Shown: positions 1-4,608 of the stretch, in pieces
Layout: each line of letters starts with the position of its first letter
Position numbering within the stretch: position 1 is the first letter of the stretch
DNA from: an uncultured Lachnospiraceae bacterium
GTDB lineage: Bacteria > Bacillota_A > Clostridia > Lachnospirales > Lachnospiraceae
Assembly (NCBI GenBank): GCA_910585655.1
Contig: CAJUFW010000206.1
Span: 1-5,244 of the forward strand
Direction of reading: 5' to 3'
DNA length: 5,244 nt
The notes under the pieces: generated by a model
Told to the model about the DNA's origin: nothing
What the model saw: only the letters and a program-made list of their open reading frames with translations
Databases searched by the model: none
Position numbers and translations under genes: made by a program

Positions 1-30
1 CCGGTTCAGTTGATTTTTTATAAGAAAAGT

Positions 31-63
31 ATCGCAGCGTTCCCTTGTGAGGGGCGATTTTTT
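31..63 (+). terminator. Probable intrinsic terminator of an upstream gene outside the window
   Basis: A GC-rich hairpin can form just before a run of six T (58-63). One fold pairs CGTTCC (38-43) with GGGGCG (51-56), including two G-U pairs, around a 7-nt loop. An alternative pairs ATCGC (31-35) with GCGAT (54-58) and CCC (42-44) with GGG (51-53). An A-rich stretch precedes it. The orientation would stop a plus-strand transcript arriving from the left. No upstream coding sequence can be identified in the 30 bases before it, so the gene it serves is unknown. It lies upstream of the start point predicted for the next promoter, so it would not attenuate that promoter. Confidence 0.5.
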
Positions 64-73
64 CTGGTATGAT
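45..73 (+). promoter_or_regulatory. SigA-type promoter of the ABC exporter operon
   Basis: The -35 is TTGTGA (45-50), four of six matches to TTGACA. The spacer is 17 bp, and the -10 is TATGAT (68-73), preceded by TG at 65-66, giving an extended -10 (TGGTATGAT). Transcription would start near position 80, leaving a leader of about 34 nt before the ATG at 114. The -35 lies in the loop region of the upstream terminator hairpin, and the -10 lies inside an inverted repeat. This is called from consensus and spacing only. Confidence 0.65.
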
Positions 74-84
74 AACTACCAGAA
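62..84. promoter_or_regulatory. Candidate operator: perfect 8-bp inverted repeat over the -10
   Basis: TTCTGGTA (62-69) and TACCAGAA (77-84) are exact reverse complements separated by 7 bp, a 23-bp two-fold symmetric site typical of what a dimeric helix-turn-helix regulator binds. It covers the -10 hexamer and the predicted start point, so a bound protein would block RNA polymerase. Because most of it lies at or upstream of the predicted start of transcription, and no U-run follows, it is better explained as a DNA site than as an RNA hairpin. The regulator is not in the window. Small ABC exporter operons of Firmicutes are often controlled by a neighbouring GntR/YtrA-type repressor, but that is only an analogy here. 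Confidence 0.55.
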
Positions 85-99
85 GTTGAAAAATGTTTA

Positions 100-106
100 G
101 AGGAGG
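100..106 (+). promoter_or_regulatory. Ribosome binding site of the ABC ATPase gene
   Basis: GAGGAGG, a nearly full-length anti-16S match, ends 7 nt before the ATG at 114. It fixes the start of the ATPase gene and implies strong translation initiation. Confidence 0.85.
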
Positions 107-113
107 ATAACTT

Positions 114-839
114 ATGTTACTCATCGATCATCTGACAAAGCATTACAAGGGAAGCAAGAAGGGAATTACGGATTTAAGTCTGCATATTAAGCCGGGCGAT
201 TTGTATGCGTTTATCGGTCATAACGGCGCAGGAAAGACGACGACATTAAAATGCGTAGCTGGTATTCAGGGCTTTGATGCAGGTTCCATCAAAGTCAACG
301 GTCTGGATATTTTGGAACATCCCCTAGAGTGTAAGCGGGCGCTGGCTTATATTCCGGATAACCCGGATATTTATGAGTATTTAACAGGGATTCAGTATTT
401 GAATTTTATTGCCGATGTGTTTGGGGTGTCGGCAGGGGAGCGGGAGGAACAGATTCGGCGTTATGGGGATATGTTTGAGCTGACAGCGTCGCTCGGCGAT
501 TTGGTTTCCACTTATTCGCATGGAATGAAACAGAAGCTGGCATTGATTTCTGCCCTGCTGCACCAGCCAAAGCTTCTGATACTGGACGAGCCGTTTGTAG
601 GTTTGGATCCGCAGGCGTCCGTACTGTTAAAGGAACGGATGAAAGCAATCTGCGCAGAAGGCGGAGCGATTTTCTTTTCTACTCATGTGTTAGAAGTAGC
701 GGAACGGCTATGTAATAAAGTAGCGATTATCAAAGACGGCAGACTGGTAACGGCGGGCAGTATGGAGGAGATCGTAGGAAAGGAAGCGTCATTGGAAGCA
801 ATGTTTATGGAGGTGGTGCAGGATGGCAAGTCAGATTAA
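114..839 (+). CDS. ABC transporter ATP-binding protein (exporter-type ATPase)
   Basis: This 241-residue nucleotide-binding subunit hydrolyses ATP on the cytoplasmic face of the membrane to power the permease encoded next to it. Visible motifs in order are Walker A GHNGAGKT (35-42), a Q-loop region reading IPDNPDIYEYLTG (80-92), the signature SHGMKQ (135-140), Walker B LLILDEP (154-160) with catalytic Glu159, the D-loop GLDP (163-166) and switch His191. The length and the IPDNP...LTG pattern fit ATPases of two-component exporters of the YtrB/EcsA/CcmA-like type rather than importers, which usually keep a Gln at the Q-loop and LSGGQ as signature. The start is set by a strong AGGAGG site. The 3' end overlaps the permease start by 17 bp, so the two are translationally coupled. 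The substrate cannot be read from this subunit. Confidence 0.96.
   Translation: MLLIDHLTKHYKGSKKGITDLSLHIKPGDLYAFIGHNGAGKTTTLKCVAGIQGFDAGSIKVNGLDILEHPLECKRALAYIPDNPDIYEYLTGIQYLNFIADVFGVSAGEREEQIRRYGDMFELTASLGDLVSTYSHGMKQKLALISALLHQPKLLILDEPFVGLDPQASVLLKERMKAICAEGGAIFFSTHVLEVAERLCNKVAIIKDGRLVTAGSMEEIVGKEASLEAMFMEVVQDGKSD
809..813 (+). promoter_or_regulatory. Ribosome binding site of the permease gene, inside the ATPase gene
   Basis: GGAGG lies 9 nt before the ATG at 823, within the last codons of the ATPase gene. It supports the overlapping start and translational coupling of the pair. Confidence 0.7.
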
Positions 840-2409
840 GGCGTTTTTGAGACTGGAGCTTTGTAATCTTTATGGGGTAAATGTTTTTCGCTTTTCCCGT
901 GACAAAAAGGTAAAAGGGAGAACAGCCGTGTTAGTAGCTGCCTGGTCGGTGCTGCTTTTGGTGCTGGCAGTTTATGTAGGCGGGCTTTCCTATGGTTTGA
1001 TATGGCTGGGAATGGAGGAGATGGTTCCGGCATATTTGCTGGTGCTTTCCAGTCTCCTTCCGTTTGTCCTAAATGTCTTTACAACAGGAAGCGTGCTGTT
1101 TCGTCAGGAAGGTTATGATATGGTTTGCTCTCTGCCTGTTGCGAAAGGAGCAGTGGTTCTAAGCCGTTTTGCACGGATGTATGTAGAACATCTGCTGCTG
1201 ACGATGGCGGTCTTACTGCCAGGATTAACGGTGTATTTATGGAACGTACGACCAGGGTTTGCCTGCTGTCTGCTGACTTTTTTGGCGATTTGGTTTGTAC
1301 CGCTTTTACCGATGGCTGCGGCAGCTTTGCTTGGTACGCTAATAGCAGGAGTAGCTTCCCGTATGCGTCATAAAAGCTTGGTGATTTCCGGGCTGACGAT
1401 TTTGACGGTATTGGGTGTTTTCTATGGCTCTTCCCGGATGGCTGACTTAGAGGATACGATAAACCCAGAGATGCTAAAGGAATTTTCAGAAGTAGTATTT
1501 AGGCTGTTAGGGAGGCTGTATCCGCCGTCGATTTGGTTTGGGAGGGCAGTTGTAACAGGAGATATCGGAGCGGGGCTTTTCTATATTGGCAGCAGCCTGT
1601 TGGCATTGGGAGTTGTGATTGCTCTGGTAACGGTTTGCTTTCATTCGATTCATCAAAGACTGTACAGCAGCCTTGCAAAGCATAATTATCAGATGGGTAA
1701 GCTGCAGGAAAGCCCGGTGCTGGCAGCTTTGTGTAAGCGGGAGTTTCGGCGGTATTTTTCTTCGAGCGTTTATGTCAGTAATACGATAGTAGGACCTGTT
1801 ATGGGCTGTATTCTTTCCGGCGGGCTTTTGGCAGCAGGAGTAGAGGTGTTAGAAGGAGCGGTTCCTGCGATGGCTTCTTTTGATATACAGGAGTTGATTC
1901 CGTTTGTGCTGGCAATCACGTTTGGGATTATGCCGACGACAGCGGTTTCGATTTCTATGGAAGGGAAGAACTGGTGGCTGATAAAGAGTCTGCCGATCTC
2001 GTTCCGAATGGTATTAGACGCGAAAATATTGATGAATCTGCTGCTTGCAGTTCCGTTTTATCTTGTGGCAGAGATATTGGCTGTGATGGCATTGCAGCCG
2101 TCGGCTTCCGAATTGTTCTGGCTGCTGCTCGTGCCATTGGTGGTGCTGTTGTTTTCGAGCGTTTTTGGAATGACAGTCAATCTTTGCTTCCCGGTACTGG
2201 ACTGGGAAAATGAAATAAGCGTGGTCAAGCAGAGCGCAGCCTCGCTGCTTGGCGGATTAGGCGGCTTTGTACTGGCGATTGTATGCGTGGCGGCGGTAGC
2301 GCTGACACCTGCGGCATATACAAACTGGGTAAAGGCTGCGCTTTGCGGTCTGCTGCTTTTGCTGACGGGATGGCTGTACCGAAAGAATTATCGTTCCCCG
2401 CTTCCTTAA
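823..2409 (+). CDS. ABC exporter permease, large polytopic membrane subunit
   Basis: This 528-residue membrane protein probably forms the transport channel for the ATPase encoded immediately upstream. Roughly twelve hydrophobic spans can be picked out, near residues 34-60, 68-92, 120-140, 148-177, 184-202, 250-273, 320-340, 356-377, 402-424, 430-455, 472-495 and 501-518. A short basic cytoplasmic N-terminus (residues 1-33) and a basic C-terminal tail (YRKNYRSPLP) frame them. Two similar cytoplasmic loop motifs, YDMVCSLPV (98-106) and WWLIKSLPI (384-392), each precede another membrane span and suggest two related halves. Length and motif pattern fit the putative ABC exporter family I associate with Pfam ABC_tran_2, though no search was run. 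It overlaps the ATPase gene by 17 bp, so the two are surely one operon. The substrate is unknown. Its stop overlaps that of the convergent chemoreceptor gene. Confidence 0.9.
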   Translation: MASQIKAFLRLELCNLYGVNVFRFSRDKKVKGRTAVLVAAWSVLLLVLAVYVGGLSYGLIWLGMEEMVPAYLLVLSSLLPFVLNVFTTGSVLFRQEGYDMVCSLPVAKGAVVLSRFARMYVEHLLLTMAVLLPGLTVYLWNVRPGFACCLLTFLAIWFVPLLPMAAAALLGTLIAGVASRMRHKSLVISGLTILTVLGVFYGSSRMADLEDTINPEMLKEFSEVVFRLLGRLYPPSIWFGRAVVTGDIGAGLFYIGSSLLALGVVIALVTVCFHSIHQRLYSSLAKHNYQMGKLQESPVLAALCKREFRRYFSSSVYVSNTIVGPVMGCILSGGLLAAGVEVLEGAVPAMASFDIQELIPFVLAITFGIMPTTAVSISMEGKNWWLIKSLPISFRMVLDAKILMNLLLAVPFYLVAEILAVMALQPSASELFWLLLVPLVVLLFSSVFGMTVNLCFPVLDWENEISVVKQSAASLLGGLGGFVLAIVCVAAVALTPAAYTNWVKAALCGLLLLLTGWLYRKNYRSPLP

Positions 2410-3356
2410 TCCCGGACTGGCTTGGTATCTTGTAGCATAGGCGGAATCTGGGAGAGCATGTTGTCGATATCTTCAAACATCGCGCTTTTGGTAGTGCCAA
2501 GAGCGCTGGCGCGTTCGATATGCTTGACGACTTCCTGGTACTGCAGCCGGATATCGTCAAAAAAGCTACATACCTCCTGAAGCTCTGTCTGGGAGGAAGC
2601 AATGACGTTGGAAATATCGGTCTGAACGGTGGTGGCGCCCTCGGCAGCGGCAGTAATCTCCTGGAAAGAGTCACAAGTACTGTTGACCAAATTAGAGCCT
2701 TCGCCTAAAGCCTCGCCGGAAATGGTAATGCTCTCATTGAGCTGACCTGCGCCAGCTTCTACCTCCTGGACACCCTGATCGACTTCGTTGGCTAAATCCT
2801 TGATTTCGTCTGCCAGCTCTTTGACCTCGCTGGCAACTACTGCAAAGCCCTTGCCTGCCTCGCCGGCTCTGGCGGCTTCAATCGAAGCGTTGATTGCCAG
2901 GATATTGGTCTGATCGGCGATGGAAACAATACGTTCCATACATTTTTGAATGCCTTTGATAGAAGCCTGTAGTTGACCGAAGGTTTGCTCCATTCCGGCA
3001 AAGTTTTGCTGGATCTGCATAGAAATTTGCTTTAAATCTTCTACGCGTACCTCTGCTTCGGATACGGTCTGAGTGATGGTGCCTCTGACCTGAGCGAAAT
3101 GACCTGCCGTCTGATTGATATCAGAAAAGGACTGACCGAAATTCTGGAGCTGGTTTTGAAAATGATCTGCCTTTTCGAGTACGCTGTCAAAGGAATGTTC
3201 AACCTGGCTTAATTCCGATAGGGATTCTACTTCTTTATTGACTAATTCGACCTTATAGTCTTTTAGATGGTCTGTCACATATAAAACAGGATACAGACTT
3301 TTTTCGTTATGTAGCACCTGACCTGGTTTTTGTTTGGTTTTTCCACCGAATAACAT
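2406..3356 (-). CDS. Soluble methyl-accepting chemotaxis protein (signalling domain only)
   Basis: This 316-residue cytoplasmic chemoreceptor should bind CheW and control the kinase CheA. The conserved hairpin tip is clear at residues 143-184: IADQTNILAINASIEAARAG (146-165), then GKGFAVVASEVKELADE. The flanking arms (about 40-145 and 185-285) are heptad-patterned and rich in Gln, Glu, Ala and Ser, as expected of the antiparallel coiled coil. There is no signal anchor, transmembrane segment or HAMP domain. The first ~40 residues match no sensor domain I know, and the C-terminus (PVRD) lacks an NWETF-like CheR-tethering pentapeptide. AGGAGG lies 8 nt before the ATG, directly against the stop of the upstream FIST gene, so the two are co-transcribed and probably coupled. 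The likely role is output partner of that FIST sensor, which is inference from context. Confidence 0.95.
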   Translation of the reverse strand: MLFGGKTKQKPGQVLHNEKSLYPVLYVTDHLKDYKVELVNKEVESLSELSQVEHSFDSVLEKADHFQNQLQNFGQSFSDINQTAGHFAQVRGTITQTVSEAEVRVEDLKQISMQIQQNFAGMEQTFGQLQASIKGIQKCMERIVSIADQTNILAINASIEAARAGEAGKGFAVVASEVKELADEIKDLANEVDQGVQEVEAGAGQLNESITISGEALGEGSNLVNSTCDSFQEITAAAEGATTVQTDISNVIASSQTELQEVCSFFDDIRLQYQEVVKHIERASALGTTKSAMFEDIDNMLSQIPPMLQDTKPVRD

Positions 3357-3364
3357 TGGCTTTT

Positions 3365-3370
3365 CCTCCT
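3365..3370 (-). promoter_or_regulatory. Ribosome binding site of the chemoreceptor gene
   Basis: AGGAGG on the minus strand lies 8 nt before the ATG at 3356 and immediately follows the TAG stop of the FIST gene (3371-3373). This arrangement favours re-initiation by ribosomes that finish the FIST gene. Confidence 0.85.
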
Positions 3371-4426
3371 CTATTCAAATACCACACATGTCATAGACTG
3401 ATTGACAAACCGGTTGTTATAATGCTCTCCGTAACCGACAAATCCGACATGACTGCCAAGTGCTGCCATTTCCTGTAAATATTCCTGCATATAACCCTGT
3501 TCGGAAAATAGCTTATAGCGGAACAGGCAGTTGACGGAGAATACAGCGGAACGTTTTGGGAACTCCCGGCAGATGGTTTGGATGGTTTCTTTGGTAATCG
3601 CCCGATAATCACCTAGTTCTAAAAGGATAAGGACGTCGGAATCGTTTACCTGACGGAAACATGCCAAAGAATTGCCCTGAACCTCTTTAATGGAAATAAT
3701 ACAAGTATCGTCGCCGTTGATTTTTCCAAAAGGATTTTGGAAGGTCTGGGTGAGAATTTGCTGGTCGGTAACATGAAGGATTTCCTCATAGACCTGTTTG
3801 GCAGGACGTCCGTTAAGGGATCCGATGACGTAATTCGCTCGATCGGTATTAGAAGCGATAAAACGATAATTTCCGAGCTGATGATAGATATTTTCTTTGT
3901 AGGTTTTTACCCGTCCGCCTAGGTTGCGGACAATAGCGTAGGCTACGGCGTCCTGGTAGATTTTACCATTGGCGGATACCTTTCCGGCATCTCCGGTGCC
4001 GCCGACTAAAGATATTTTGTTTCGTTTTAGTGCGGTATGGATAGTGGTTAAGACGCAGGCGTCGTTTCCGGTACAAAAATCAATACAGACGGTATCGCGT
4101 TCGGAGCCATTGACCTTTTGAATGTCTGCTTCCAGGCGGGAAATGTATTTAACCGGCATAACAGAGACTTCCTCTAGTACGTTAGCCGCTGCAGTTACAC
4201 CGTCTAAAAAAGCAATTACGCCAACGCCGGATTCTACGATTCGTGTATCATAGCTCATGCCGATACAGCCGATACTAGGAACGCCTGGATAGAGCTTTTC
4301 CAACTCCTTTACATGAGTCTCAAACTGCTGGTTGTTGGATAAGAGCATCAGAAATTGAGGGCGGCTTATCCCGCTTACTGCCTCAGCCAGAACACCGTTC
4401 CGGCTCATGCCAAAAATTTGTCTCAT
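3371..4426 (-). CDS. FIST-domain signal-sensing protein
   Basis: This 351-residue cytoplasmic protein consists almost entirely of a FIST sensory module. The FIST N-terminal half spans about residues 25-200, with the pattern YPGVPSIGCIG (46-56) followed by a strand-rich stretch and the glycine-rich LVGGTGDAGK (140-149). The FIST C-terminal half spans about 205-351, ending in GFVGYGEHYNNRFVNQSM (328-345), a typical family ending. No transmembrane segment, kinase, cyclase or receptor output domain is present. FIST domains are regarded as small-ligand sensors. A subset, the NosP proteins, bind heme and respond to nitric oxide, but nothing here proves heme binding. Nine cysteines are present, including C114, C118 and C124. 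It is the first gene of an operon with the soluble chemoreceptor 14 nt downstream, so it probably supplies that receptor's sensory input. The start has AAGGAG 11 nt upstream, a slightly long spacing. Confidence 0.9.
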   Translation of the reverse strand: MRQIFGMSRNGVLAEAVSGISRPQFLMLLSNNQQFETHVKELEKLYPGVPSIGCIGMSYDTRIVESGVGVIAFLDGVTAAANVLEEVSVMPVKYISRLEADIQKVNGSERDTVCIDFCTGNDACVLTTIHTALKRNKISLVGGTGDAGKVSANGKIYQDAVAYAIVRNLGGRVKTYKENIYHQLGNYRFIASNTDRANYVIGSLNGRPAKQVYEEILHVTDQQILTQTFQNPFGKINGDDTCIISIKEVQGNSLACFRQVNDSDVLILLELGDYRAITKETIQTICREFPKRSAVFSVNCLFRYKLFSEQGYMQEYLQEMAALGSHVGFVGYGEHYNNRFVNQSMTCVVFE

Positions 4427-4437
4427 AGTTGCTGTGT

Positions 4438-4443
4438 CTCCTT
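4438..4443 (-). promoter_or_regulatory. Ribosome binding site of the FIST gene
   Basis: AAGGAG on the minus strand, within GAGAGGAAGGAG, lies 11 nt before the ATG at 4426. The spacing is a little longer than usual. The next in-frame ATG (codon 7) has no comparable site, so the upstream start is preferred. Confidence 0.6.
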
Positions 4444-4471
4444 CCTCTCATAAGTGTTCACAATTGTATTG

Positions 4472-4501
4472 ATTATAAAGGATCAAGAGTGGAAACGTCA
4501 A
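4472..4501 (-). promoter_or_regulatory. SigA-type promoter of the FIST-chemoreceptor operon
   Basis: Reading the minus strand, TTGACG (4501-4496, five of six matches) is followed after 18 bp by a perfect TATAAT (4477-4472). Transcription would begin near 4465, giving a leader of about 40 nt before the FIST ATG. A TAAA-N15-GCCGATAA SigD motif, common before motility genes, was looked for and not found at suitable spacing. Expression is therefore probably driven by the housekeeping sigma factor. Confidence 0.75.
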
Positions 4502-4549
4502 CTAAAATTTTCCCTCACTGCCGAAATCGGTTAAAATTTAATTTACCAC

Positions 4550-4578
4550 TCGCCAAAAGGGATAAAATCTGTTATGAT
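4550..4578 (+). promoter_or_regulatory. Extended -10 promoter of the amidase gene
   Basis: The -10 is TATGAT (4573-4578) with TG at 4570-4571, giving an extended -10 (TGTTATGAT). A weak -35, TCGCCA (4550-4555), four of six matches, lies at 17-bp spacing. The start point would be near 4585, leaving a short leader of about 24 nt. AT-rich sequence at 4531-4545 upstream of the -35 could act as an UP element. The promoter is divergent from that of the FIST operon; the two -35 elements are about 50 bp apart. Confidence 0.6.
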
Positions 4579-4595
4579 AGTCTAAAAACAGACAG

Positions 4596-4601
4596 AAGGA
4601 G
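4596..4601 (+). promoter_or_regulatory. Ribosome binding site of the amidase gene
   Basis: AAGGAG lies 7 nt before the ATG at 4609. It supports this start, which also yields a well-formed signal peptide. Confidence 0.8.
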
Positions 4602-4608
4602 ATAAAAA

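Noticed and set aside
1..72. Possible C-terminal tail of an upstream gene (frame 1 is open to a TGA at 70-72; frames 2 and 3 stop at 11-13 and 21-23)
   Set aside because: The stretch is too short to recognise, and the terminator and promoter signals at 31-73 make coding in frame 1 unlikely. An upstream gene may end at TGA 11-13 or TAA 21-23, but this cannot be decided here.
1125..1373. Plus-strand open frame of 82 codons within the permease gene
   Set aside because: It is a shifted frame of the permease with no family resemblance and no initiation signal.
2406..2460. Bidirectional intrinsic terminator at the convergent junction
   Set aside because: No hairpin followed by a T-run is seen on either strand next to the shared stop codons.
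2225..2674. Minus-strand open frame of 149 codons across the permease/MCP junction
   Set aside because: It overlaps the ends of two confident genes, and its product is Pro/Arg/Ser-rich low-complexity sequence typical of an out-of-frame reading.
4427..4608. SigD (flagellar/chemotaxis sigma) promoter for the FIST-MCP operon
   Set aside because: TAAA and CCGAT words occur on the minus strand, but the spacing is about 7-11 bp instead of about 15. A near-consensus SigA promoter explains the operon better.
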